Part shown: in pieces, positions 1 through 6,943 of the stretch
Layout: every line of letters begins with the position of its first letter
How positions within the stretch are numbered: position 1 is the stretch's first letter
Source of the DNA: a bacterium
GTDB lineage: Bacteria > JAUVQV01 > DATDCY01
Direction of reading: 5' to 3'
Length of the DNA: 21,471 bases
Assembly: GCA_036524115.1 (NCBI GenBank)
Contig: DATDCY010000202.1
Coordinates: 1 to 21,471 of the forward strand
Translations under genes and position numbers: made by a program
Notes under the pieces: generated by a model
What the model was told of the DNA's origin: nothing
Database searches by the model: none
Seen by the model: the letters and a program-made list of their open reading frames with translations, nothing else

Positions 1-192
1 GCGGTCGCGGTGGCGATCACCCTCTTCGGGCCGGAGTCCGGCGCGGCACTGGCCACGGTCGTCGGCGTGCTCGTGGAGGTGCCGGTGATGCTCTCGGTCT
101 GCAGCTTCTGCAACCGGACGCGGCACTGGTTCCCCGTCCCGGGCGGCTCGACGGCGGGGCGCTGCGCGGCCGCGAACGGAGGCACCTTCTGA
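1..192 (+). CDS. ACR3-type arsenite efflux permease, C-terminal end (5' partial)
   Basis: The frame is open from the first base of the window and ends at a TGA at 190-192, so only the last 63 residues are present. They contain the stretch [19 protein letters not shown] followed by NRT and a Trp-Phe pair. This strongly resembles the last membrane helix and tail of ACR3-family arsenite/H+ antiporters, which export As(III) across the inner membrane. The tail after the helix is Gly/Ala-rich and longer than I expect for the family. The stop overlaps the next start by one base (TGATG), so the next gene is translationally coupled. The family call rests on this one conserved helix; other BASS-superfamily members are less likely. 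Confidence 0.75.
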   Translation, partial: AVAVAITLFGPESGAALATVVGVLVEVPVMLSVCSFCNRTRHWFPVPGGSTAGRCAAANGGTF

Positions 193-884
193 TGGCGCAG
201 GCGACCCTTCCCACTCTGCCGACGCTGCCGGCCGAGCCGCAGCGCGATGAGACGTTTCACCGCTGGGCCGCCGCCCTGGCGCTGGTGACGATCTTCTACA
301 ACATCGTCGAGGGCGTCGTCTCCGTCTGGTTCGGCGCGGCGGACGAGACGGTCGCCCTGTTCGGGTTCGGCGTCGACTCCTTCGTGGAAGTCATTTCCGG
401 GATCGGCATCTGGCACATGGTCTGGAGACTGAGGAACCGGCCGGCCGGCACGCCCGACGAGTTCGAGCGGACGGCGCTGCGGGTGACCGGCGCGGGGTTC
501 TACCTCCTGACGGCGGGCCTCGTCGCCACGGCGACGGTGCAGCTCGCGCGGGGATCGCGGCCGGAGACGACCGTCTGGGGGATCGTCATCTCGGCCGTCT
601 CGATCGTCTCCATGCTGGCGCTCGTGCACTACAAGCGCACGATCGGCCGGCGCTACGGCTCGGCCGCCCTGCTGGCCGACGCCAACTGCACGCTGACCTG
701 CATCTACCTCTCCGTGGTGCTGCTGGCCGCGAGCATCGGCTACGAGGCGACGGGGATCGGCCTGCTGGACTCGGCCGGCGCGCTCGGGATCGCCTGGTTC
801 TCCTGGCGGGAGGGGCGCGAGGCCTTCGGGAAGGCCGCGGGCAACTTCACCTGCTCGTGCCAGGGGGCGTGCGGGAAGCCCTGA
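192..884 (+). CDS. Cation-efflux (CDF)-like membrane protein lacking the cytoplasmic domain
   Basis: This 230-residue protein has about six hydrophobic segments. The segment at about residues 57-66 (GFGVDSFVEV) has the acidic, Asp-containing pattern of the metal-site helix of cation diffusion facilitators. A second polar intramembrane patch, ADANCTLTC, lies near residue 160. The C-terminal metallochaperone-like domain of classical CDF proteins is absent; the protein ends in a short Cys-rich tail (CSCQGAC). It is coupled to the ACR3 gene by a one-base overlap, which suggests a metal or metalloid resistance unit. A broad 'cation transporter' call is safe; the transported ion is not inferable. 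The ATG at 192 is fixed by the overlap. Confidence 0.7.
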   Translation: MAQATLPTLPTLPAEPQRDETFHRWAAALALVTIFYNIVEGVVSVWFGAADETVALFGFGVDSFVEVISGIGIWHMVWRLRNRPAGTPDEFERTALRVTGAGFYLLTAGLVATATVQLARGSRPETTVWGIVISAVSIVSMLALVHYKRTIGRRYGSAALLADANCTLTCIYLSVVLLAASIGYEATGIGLLDSAGALGIAWFSWREGREAFGKAAGNFTCSCQGACGKP

Positions 885-899
885 GGCGGCGACGGCGGC

Positions 900-2315
900 T
901 CACTCGATCAGCACGAGCGCGAAGTAGTTCCACCGGCCAAAGGTTTCCTTCCGCGTGTCGATCTCGAAGCCGTTGTTTCTCGCTGTCTTGAAGACGTCGA
1001 TCCCGCAGGCCTCCATGAGCGGCCGGACCCTGATCTTCTTCTGCTCCGCGGTGTGGGGCCCGCCCGGGGCCTCCGCCTCGCCGGAGGGTCAGGTCGCCCC
1101 CTCGGGTCCCGACGTCAACGCCGTCAGAGCGAAGGCCTTGTAGTAGCCCGCGCGGTAGGCCTCCCCCTCCAGGTGCACGGCGGCCTCGGACAAGGCCTTT
1201 CCCTTGTCGCTGGTGAGAAGGATCGCCTTGCGATACTCCTTCATGACGGATCTCGTGCTCGCCGTGTCCGGAGCGCACGGCGGGTGATAGGCGTCCTTGC
1301 CGTGGAACGGGCACCCGTAGAGGCACTTCCAGCGCACCCACTCCTCCACGACGACGGAGTCTGTGTCGATGATCTTCGCCTTCGCCGCCCCCAGCTCGAG
1401 GGACCTCGCCAAGAGCCGATCCATCCTGTCGTCCATGGAAGACCCTCCGCCGGCGACAACCGCCTCGTTGACCACGGGAAGTTGGACGCTCCGCTTGTCA
1501 CGCCGTGCCGGCTCCTCCGGGAAGTACGGGCACCGCTTCTCCCGGCACCCGTGCGGATGCCGCGCCGCGACGCCGCACTTCGCCTTTCCCGGCGCGGGAA
1601 GCCGGATGCCGAGAGCCTCGCGGAGATACGGAACGACCGCCTCGAGGGCGCCCCGCACGTAAGCCTTGCAGCAGCTCGGCCCGGTGAGATCGGCGATCGC
1701 GCGCATCACCCGCGTCGCCGCCTCCATCGTCGTGCGCTGCGGCTCGTCCGTCCCACACTTCGAACCCGTGAGCACGGCGACGCAGGCCCCGAGCGCCGGA
1801 ACGACGCCGCAGACGCCGGTGAGCCCGCAGTACCCGCCGACGGCCTGCGTGCCGGTGCGGGCGAAGACCTCGTCGACGTCCGCCTGCGTGACGGGACGCG
1901 ACCCTTCGTTGCGCAGCGCCGCCATCAGGGCGGCCGCGGCAATGTAGGCGTGCTGGCACCCGAGAAACGGCAGCCCGGGCAGATCCATCATGCGCTCGGC
2001 GATCTCGAACGGGTCGCGCGAGGCGTTCGTGCGGGCGATGGCCTCGATGCGGGCGAGCGCTTCCCGGTTGTGGCAGGCGTCGCAGACGAAATGTCCCCGG
2101 GGACAGCTGATGTAAGCGTGCCCCGCGCCGCCGCAGAGCGTGCAGACGGACGGCGCGGCAGTCTCGCCGTAGATCAGCGGCTCACCGCAGACCAGGCAAT
2201 GCTCGGTCTGCGGTCCGCCCCCGGCGCCCGCTTCCGCCGCCCGCTCCCCGGCGGGCTGCTCCGCGGGCGTTCAGCAACCGGAGTCGGTGGATTTCAGCCC
2301 GTCCGGGTCGGTCAT
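900..2315 (-). CDS. DUF5714-DUF2284 metal-binding fusion, candidate selenoprotein with two in-frame UGA codons
   Basis: Reading from ATG 2315 (preceded by GGAGGAGAG) to TGA 900-902 gives 471 residues if the UGAs at 2271-2273 and 1089-1091 are read as Sec15 and Sec409. The frame is unbroken and homologous on both sides of each. The N-terminus has Cys14-Sec15, then a zinc-finger-like set (Cys40, 43, 58, 61, 71, 78, 81). A DUF5714-like domain follows to about residue 275. A DUF2284-like domain follows, with RWKCLYGCPFHGK (Cys331, Cys335), PPCAPDT (Cys347) and the typical end MEACGIDVF...ALVLIE. That C-terminal homology lies after the second UGA, so the UGA is not a genuine stop. The usual second Cys cluster of DUF2284 is missing where Sec409 sits. 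An internal GGAGGG before ATG 1436 could also start DUF2284 alone. The biochemical function is unknown for both families. Confidence 0.75.
1057..1071 (-). promoter_or_regulatory. SECIS-like hairpin for the C-terminal UGA of the DUF5714-DUF2284 gene
   Basis: On the minus strand, 17 nt after the UGA at 1089-1091, GGCCC pairs with GGGCC (5 bp) around the loop CGGGC. The loop starts 22 nt after the UGA and has G as its second base. This matches the bacterial SECIS rule that a G lies in the first two loop positions, about 16-37 nt from the UGA. It was folded by eye only. Confidence 0.5.
2239..2256 (-). promoter_or_regulatory. SECIS-like hairpin for the N-terminal UGA of the DUF5714-DUF2284 gene
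   Basis: After the UGA at 2271-2273 on the minus strand, GCCCGC pairs with GCGGGC (6 bp) around the loop CGGGGA. The loop begins 20 nt after the UGA and its second base is G. The geometry is the same as at the other five UGA sites in this operon. Confidence 0.55.
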
Positions 2316-2377
2316 GGCCTCTCCTCCACGGTCCTTGCCACGCACCGTCAATATACGCGCTTGGCCGTTCCCGGTAC

Positions 2378-2698
2378 CTACGTTCCCAGGATCCGGCCGA
2401 GGAGGCCCTTCCTTTCGACGACAGGCAGCGCCGGCAGCCCCAGGTGCCGCCGGATCGCGGCCTCCAACTCCTCGTCGCTGACGTCCTTGCCCTCGATCAC
2501 GATTTCGTCCTCGACCATGATCGCCGGCGCCACCGGCAGGTCCAGCGCGTAGTAGGCGTCAGTGTGGTATTCCGCCTTCGGCTGCGACCGCCGCTCGACG
2601 TTCAACTCGTACGTGCCGCCCAGCCTGGGCAGCATCTCCTCGAAGTGCTTTCAGGGCTTGCCTTGCGGCTCGTTGAGAAAGACGCGGATCCTGAGCAT
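2378..2698 (-). CDS. Small thioredoxin-fold candidate selenoprotein (motif NEPQGKPU)
   Basis: Starting at ATG 2698, with AAGGAGG seven bases upstream, the frame meets an in-frame TGA at 2651-2653 (Sec16) and then runs to TAG 2378, giving 106 residues. The order is a short beta strand (RIRVFLN), the motif N-E-P-Q-G-K-P-Sec, a helix (KHFEEML), then strands with LPVAPAIMVEDE, where the Pro resembles the thioredoxin cis-Pro. It ends with a helix ending at RRHLG and a short tail. This is the usual layout of a minimal thioredoxin/glutaredoxin-like fold with a single Sec and no CXXC partner. Taking the ATG at 2635 instead would delete the first strand and the active site and leaves no ribosome site, so readthrough is the better model. 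It begins 23 bp after the rhodanese-DsbD stop. It is probably a small redox carrier; no partner is proven. Confidence 0.75.
2615..2633 (-). promoter_or_regulatory. SECIS-like hairpin of the small thioredoxin-like selenoprotein gene
   Basis: On the minus strand GCUGCCCA pairs with UGGGCGGC (8 bp including one G-U) around the loop GGC. The loop starts 25 nt after the UGA at 2651-2653. This is the longest stem of the six candidate SECIS elements, and its loop begins with G. Confidence 0.6.
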
Positions 2699-2721
2699 GG
2701 CCGTTCCTCCTTCGTTTCGGG

Positions 2722-4458
2722 TCACTCGGCGGCCCGCGCCTGCTTCATGCGGGCGAGAAAGGCGTCGGGGGGGAGATAGTCCACGAGCCGCAGGCGCCGG
2801 TCCTCATACCCGTCCGGCCCGAGGAAGACGACCGTCGGCACCCCCTTGATCGCGTACTGTTGCAGCAGGCGCAGCGAGCGGGGGTCCCCGCTGCGCGTCA
2901 GGTCCACCTTGATCGCGACGAACTCGGCGGTCGCCAGGGCCACGACCTGCGGATCGTGGAAGGTCTCCTCGTCGAGCCGGCGGCAGGGCGTGCACCAGGC
3001 CGCCGAGAAGTCGATGATGACGGAGCGGCCATCGCGGCGCGCGGACGCGAGCAGGTCCTCGCTGTACGGGCGCCACGACAGCCCCGGCCCGCGCAGGAGC
3101 CGTCCGCCGACGAGCACGACGGCGATGGCGAGGCCGAGGACGCCGACCGCGCGGCGCACGCGCCGGAACCCCCGCGATCCCTCCCCGCTCCGCGCCAGCC
3201 ACCCGAGATCGACGCCGGCGGTAAGCGCGACGACGGCCAGCAGACCCAGGCCCGCGTCGGGCGCCAGGAGCGGGCGCACGAAGTGGACGGCCATGCCGAC
3301 GAGGACCCAGCCCATGAGACGGCGGACCCAGACCATCCACTCGCCCGCGCGCGGGAGCCTCTCCAGCCGGCCGCTGAAGAGCGCCAGAACGAGCAGAGGA
3401 AGCCCGAGACCGAGACTCAGCGTGAAGAAGACCGTGAACCCGAGGAGGGCGCTGCCACTGCTCGCCACCCACGTCAGGAGCCCGAGCACGAACGGTCCGA
3501 TGCAAGGGGCGGCGACCACCCCCATCGTCAGGCCCATGAAGACGCTGCCGAAGTAGCCGGCGAAGGACCGCGATGCGGACTGCGTCAGCCCCGACGGCAG
3601 ACGAAATTCCCAAAATCCGAAAAGGCTTGCGGCGAAGGCGAGAAGTACGACGGCAACGGCGGCCAGGACGACCGGATTCTGCAACGCGGCGCCCATGAGC
3701 CCGCCGGTGAGTGCCGCCGCGACACCGAGCAGCGAGTTCGTGACGGCCAGGCCGCCGACGTAGCAGAGACCGTGCGCGAGGACATTGCCTTTCCCGCCGC
3801 CGCGCCCCCCGAAATAGGACACGGTGATGGGAATGATCGGATAGACGCAGGGCGTGAGATTCAAGGCCATCCCGCCGAGGAAGACCCCGAGGAGCGTCCA
3901 GGCCAGGCCGAGGCCGCCCTGGGTCGGGGTCGCATTCGCGGTGCCGGCCGGGGCGCTCGCCACCGGCAGGCCGTTCGCCTGCCACTCCGGGAAGCCGGTG
4001 GGGTAACGATAGACTTCCCGGTATCCAAGTTGTACGGCCACCCGGGCCGCCGAGTCGCTACGGACTCAGGTGAGGCCCGCTCAGTAGAAGACCAGTGGGC
4101 GCTCCTTGTCCGCGCCGAGCGCCCGTGCCAGCGCCCAGCGATTCTTCAGACGTGACCAGGCCGTCGGCTCGAACGGAAAGTTGACCGCCCCGGGGATGTG
4201 GCCGGTGCGGTACTCCCAGTCCTGGCGGGTGTCGACGAGCAGCACCCGGCCCGCCGCGCGCTCCAGCAGGCCGCGCGTCTCCGCGAGATCGATGAGGCGG
4301 TAGCCGCCGCGGGCGGCCTCGGCCCGGACATCCTCCATCGTGGGAGCGCCGGCGGCCGAAGCCGCGTGAGGCCTCCAGAGGAGAATCGGAATCGCGAGGG
4401 CAATGGAGCACCCCGCCCACATGATGGTACGTCGCGTGGGATTTCGCCACCGAGTCAT
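2722..4458 (-). CDS. Periplasmic Sec-rhodanese fused to DsbD membrane core and thioredoxin domain (two in-frame UGA)
   Basis: ATG 4458 to TGA 2722 is 579 codons in one frame, with UGAs at 4081-4083 (Sec126) and 4066-4068 (Sec131). Residues 1-40 form a signal peptide or anchor. Residues 45-165 are a rhodanese domain, with VDTRQDWEYRTGHIPGAVN before and GYREVYRYPTGFPEWQ after the active loop. The loop reads F-Y-Sec-A-G-L-T-Sec-V-R-S, and in related periplasmic rhodaneses both Sec positions are Cys. Residues 180-430 are the DsbD-type core of about eight helices, with Cys204 (TPCVYP) and Cys319 (PCIGPF). A C-terminal thioredoxin domain has the active site WCTPC (Cys489, Cys492). By family knowledge, DsbD passes cytosolic thioredoxin electrons to periplasmic acceptors through an N-terminal domain; here the rhodanese takes its place. 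I infer reduction of Sec-bound sulfur or selenium. The UGAs cannot be decay: both flanks are intact and in frame. Confidence 0.85.
4034..4050 (-). promoter_or_regulatory. SECIS-like hairpin for the second rhodanese UGA
   Basis: On the minus strand GCGGCC pairs with GGCCGU (6 bp, one G-U) around the loop CGGGU. The loop starts 21 nt after the UGA at 4066-4068 and has G second. It lies immediately after the hairpin assigned to the first UGA and shares only its outermost base, so each UGA appears to have its own element. Confidence 0.55.
4050..4069 (-). promoter_or_regulatory. SECIS-like hairpin for the first rhodanese UGA
   Basis: CUGAGUC pairs with GACUCGG (7 bp, one G-U) around the loop CGUAGC on the minus strand. 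The loop starts 18 nt after the UGA at 4081-4083 and has G second. The second UGA (4066-4068) is itself part of the 5' arm, an unusual arrangement. Confidence 0.55.
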
Positions 4459-4527
4459 GGTCTTCTCCCCCTCGTCTCAGAGCTCATGGTCACGTGCCTC
4501 GCGTTTGCCCCAGGTCCCCGGTCGCCT

Positions 4528-5697
4528 TCAGTACAGCGCTATCGTTTCGCGGTAGACGGGATAGGCGATCGGCTCTCTGTTCGCATAGCCGATCTTCTTC
4601 CGCCTCTTCTCGTCGAGCAGGTGATAGGTCACGACGACGTCGAGCTGTGAAGGCGGATTTCCTCCATCCCGGTTGAACTCAAACGGGAAGGCCGCCGGCT
4701 TCCCGAAAGGCAGCCGGGTATCCTTCACGTCCACGATGAATGGCCTCCACATGATGTACCGCTTCATGCGGAAGGAGTCGTGCTTGATCGTTTCTCCGGC
4801 CCGGTCGCGCAACGTCAGATCGAGGGTGAGGTGACGGTCCGGGGTGCCCGTGGGCAGGTAGTGGGCCGCCCCCTTGTTCGTCAGAGTGAAGACATACCGC
4901 ACCCGTCCGCTGCCGAGCTCTTCGCTCTGATGGCTGACCTCGAGTGCGCCCTTGACCATTTCCGGGGCATGGCCGCCATGGAAGAGGTGCCGTCTCCCGC
5001 TTCGCATCACCCCGCCGCTCGCGATGGGACGACTGGCCGGCGGCATGTGACACCCGATGCAGTCCGGCCTCTGGCCTCTTTCATTGATCTCGGCCACGGT
5101 CCCGCACGGAGGAACCCGATAGAAGGCGTCCCAGCGACCATTCGTGACGACGTGACACCGCGCGCAGGGGCCGAGTCCCGATTTCATGTCCGGGCGGACC
5201 GTCACCGGATGAGGGGCCGCTGCCGACTCGAAAGGACCGACGATCCTTCCATCCTGCACGTGGCAGGTCGCGCAGGTGACTCCCTCGTCCCGCAAGGTCG
5301 GATCGTAGGATGGGTTGGGCTTGAGGATGGGGTGGAACTTTTCGCGATCCTCGAAGCCGAGAACGAGGTTCTCCTGCTGGTTCTCCAGGGGCGTGTGACA
5401 ATTCAGGCAGATCTGTTGCGAACCGTCGTACGTGAAGTCCACCTGAAAGTACGGCTCGCTCCACGCCTGCGCGTGCATGCTCCCCGCCCATTCCCGGTAG
5501 ATGTCCCGATGGCACCCGCCGCATTCCTTCGCGCTGAGAGTACTCAGCCCCTCAGGCGTTGCCGTCGCCATGGGTCTTTCAAATCGCTGGTCCACCACGA
5601 ATATGGAGAGCGGCCTGACCATGCGCCAGGCGAAGAAGACGGAAAGCAGGGATAGGGCACCGATCCAGACTGTCCGCTTGCGCTTTCCGGCAGCCAT
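4528..5697 (-). CDS. Five-haem c-type cytochrome, membrane anchored
   Basis: The 389-residue protein begins with a basic end and one hydrophobic helix at about 9-35 that lacks a clear cleavage site, so it is probably a signal anchor facing the periplasm. Five CXXCH haem-attachment motifs are visible: CGGCH 59-63, CLNCH 97-101, CATCH 142-146, CARCH 178-182 and CIGCH 213-217. Extra His residues nearby could be axial ligands. The C-terminal 160 residues are haem-free and predicted beta-rich (VRYVFTLTNKGAAHYLPTGTPDRHLTLDL). It resembles the cytochrome c554-type multihaem group but I cannot assign a named enzyme. It sits 69 bp upstream of the Sec-rhodanese gene on the same strand, which suggests electron delivery to or from that system. 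AAGGA lies just before the ATG. Confidence 0.85.
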   Translation of the reverse strand: MAAGKRKRTVWIGALSLLSVFFAWRMVRPLSIFVVDQRFERPMATATPEGLSTLSAKECGGCHRDIYREWAGSMHAQAWSEPYFQVDFTYDGSQQICLNCHTPLENQQENLVLGFEDREKFHPILKPNPSYDPTLRDEGVTCATCHVQDGRIVGPFESAAAPHPVTVRPDMKSGLGPCARCHVVTNGRWDAFYRVPPCGTVAEINERGQRPDCIGCHMPPASRPIASGGVMRSGRRHLFHGGHAPEMVKGALEVSHQSEELGSGRVRYVFTLTNKGAAHYLPTGTPDRHLTLDLTLRDRAGETIKHDSFRMKRYIMWRPFIVDVKDTRLPFGKPAAFPFEFNRDGGNPPSQLDVVVTYHLLDEKRRKKIGYANREPIAYPVYRETIALY

Positions 5698-5823
5698 CTT
5701 CCTTCACCGATCGGCAGCCCCTGTACTCTCGGGACCAAGCCCTCCCCAAGGCGGATCAGAGCGTGATCGTCTCCCGCGACGACATTTCCGCCGCCAGCGT
5801 CGGGAGCGTGATGATCCTGACGC
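5698..5823 (-). other. Gap between TauE permease and cytochrome genes with hairpins and a repeated 9-mer
   Basis: I find no convincing gene here. AGCGTC (5796-5801) pairs with GACGCT (5819-5824), with an added inner GGA/TCC, in a stem that touches the permease stop codon. A smaller hairpin is TCGTC-tcccgc-GACGA at 5767-5782. The 9-mer GAGCGTGAT occurs twice in the same orientation. There is no T-tract, so this looks more like an mRNA processing or stability element than an intrinsic terminator. It may mark a boundary between differently expressed parts of the operon. Confidence 0.35.
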
Positions 5824-6612
5824 TCAGTGTCCGGACAAGACCTGGAACCACATGCGCACCCCGGTGATCGCGATGATCACGGCGATCGCCAGCCGCAGGT
5901 ACCTGGTGTTGACCTTCTTGCTGACCTTCCCGCCGAGCTGCGCCCCGGGGATGGTGCCGATCACGAGGGCGATCGCGTAGGGCCAGATGATCTGCCCGGT
6001 CGCCATCTTCCCGATCGTCCCCGTGACGGCGCCGAGCAGCACGATGCCGAGCGTGCTGCCGATCACGATCCGGGTCGGGAGGTTCAGCAGGTAGATCATC
6101 ACCGGGATGTAGAGGAACGCCCCGGGCGCGCCGACCATGCCACCGAAGCTGCCGATCGCCAGGCTGACCGCCGCGGCGAGCGGCTTGTTGAACCGGACCT
6201 GCTCCGGCGGGACGTCCGCGCCCTGGTCGCGCCGGGGGATGAACATCACGACCGCGGCGATGACCGCCAGGGTCGCGAAGATCGCCAGCAGAAACGCGCT
6301 CTTCACGTTCTTCGAGGCCAGTGAGCCCGCCAGATTGCCGATGGCGTTCATGGTGCCCATGACGAGCAGGAGCTGCTTGCTGACGAATCTGTTCCTGTTG
6401 TGGACGAGGACCCCGGTCAGCGACGCCGAGAGGACCTGCACCATGCTGACGGCGGCGACCTGCTTCATCGTCAGCAGGCCGACGCCGAGCGCCGGCGGCA
6501 CGTAGAGCAGCAGCGGGATCATGAAGATCGCCCCGCCGAGGCCGAGGAGACCCGAGAGGAACCCGCCGCCGAGGCCGAGGAGGACGAGCGTGGCGAGAAG
6601 CGACCAGGCCAC
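5824..6612 (-). CDS. TauE/SafE-family sulfite/organosulfonate exporter-like permease
   Basis: The protein has 262 residues and about eight hydrophobic segments. The paired glycine-rich motifs of the TauE/SafE (DUF81) family are GLGGGFLSGLLGLGGAIFMIPLL in the first helix pair and a second half-motif, SFGGMVGAPGAFLYIPVM, near residue 160. The GTG start at 6610-6612 follows AGGAG in TAGGAGCCAGTC and lies 9 bp after the small selenoprotein stop, so the two genes are probably co-translated. By family, it exports sulfite, sulfoacetate or related anions; substrates vary widely. In the second repeat the usual GVGGG is GMVGAPGA, a small departure that may alter specificity. Confidence 0.85.
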   Translation of the reverse strand: MAWSLLATLVLLGLGGGFLSGLLGLGGAIFMIPLLLYVPPALGVGLLTMKQVAAVSMVQVLSASLTGVLVHNRNRFVSKQLLLVMGTMNAIGNLAGSLASKNVKSAFLLAIFATLAVIAAVVMFIPRRDQGADVPPEQVRFNKPLAAAVSLAIGSFGGMVGAPGAFLYIPVMIYLLNLPTRIVIGSTLGIVLLGAVTGTIGKMATGQIIWPYAIALVIGTIPGAQLGGKVSKKVNTRYLRLAIAVIIAITGVRMWFQVLSGH

Positions 6613-6621
6613 GACTGGCTC

Positions 6622-6876
6622 CTAGCCGCGGGGCCCGGGGAGCGCCGCCCGCAGCTCCTCGAACGTCACGGTGCCGTCGCGTACGATGACGGTGCCGTCG
6701 ACGGCCACCGAGGGGCAGGGCGGATCGCTGCCGGGGCGGTAGTCGGCCGAGGTCTTGCGGACGACGACGACCCCGGCGCCGAGTTCAGCCTCCGCACGGG
6801 AGGCGGCCTCGAGGTTCGCCCGTCACCTCTTTCCCATCGGGTCGTTGCTGTAGAGCGTGATCGTCGCCTTCGTCAT
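6622..6876 (-). CDS. Small thioredoxin-fold candidate selenoprotein (motif NDPMGKRU)
   Basis: ATG 6876 to TAG 6622 gives 84 residues with one in-frame TGA at 6823-6825 (Sec18). The start of the protein is a strand (ATITLYS), then N-D-P-M-G-K-R-Sec, a helix (RANLEAASRAEAEL), a strand (GVVVVRK), then CPSVAVDGTVIVRDG and a final helix (TFEELRAAL). The Pro in CPS sits where thioredoxins have their cis-Pro. It shares N-[E/D]-P-x-G-K-x-Sec and the whole layout with the other small selenoprotein at 2378-2698. No ORF of normal length exists here without readthrough, so standard annotation would leave a gap. It is placed between two TauE permeases, 67 bp after one and 9 bp before the other. Probably a redox or anion-binding partner of them (inference). 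Confidence 0.72.
6788..6804 (-). promoter_or_regulatory. SECIS-like hairpin of the TauE-linked small selenoprotein gene
   Basis: On the minus strand GCCUCC pairs with GGAGGC (6 bp, all Watson-Crick) around the loop CGUGC. The loop begins 24 nt after the UGA at 6823-6825 and its second base is G. Confidence 0.58.
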
Positions 6877-6909
6877 TTCCCTATCCTTTCGTGAAATCCG
6901 ATCAACCTG

Positions 6910-6926
6910 CGGCGGCGCGGCCGCCG
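6910..6926 (-). terminator. GC-rich hairpin between TauE permease and small selenoprotein genes
   Basis: A 7-bp stem of CGGCGGC with GCCGCCG around a 3-base loop lies 17 bp past the upstream permease stop. No T-run follows on the minus strand. It could be a weak attenuator or an mRNA-processing stem that sets different levels for the permease and the downstream Sec genes. It is not evidence of full termination. Confidence 0.3.
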
Positions 6927-6943
6927 AATTCGTGCGAGCGCCA

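Noticed and set aside
1053-2552. Long plus-strand open frame of 499 codons
   Set aside because: It is antisense to the DUF5714-DUF2284 gene, has low-complexity Arg/Ala/Pro content and no recognisable fold. It is an artefact of high GC.
5824-5830. Readthrough of the TGA at the end of the TauE gene, because a hairpin follows
   Set aside because: The extension is Arg/Ser-rich with no family homology, the protein is already full length, and the stem starts only 2-3 nt after the TGA, too close for SECIS geometry.
6613-6621. A longer TauE start upstream of GTG 6612
   Set aside because: The only upstream codons in frame run into the selenoprotein's TAG region, and AGGAG is well spaced to the GTG.
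900-6876. In-frame TGAs as sequencing errors, frameshifts or pseudogene decay
   Set aside because: All six are single in-frame codons with no other stops and conserved sequence on both sides. The rhodanese sites fall exactly on Cys positions and each UGA is followed by a SECIS-like stem.
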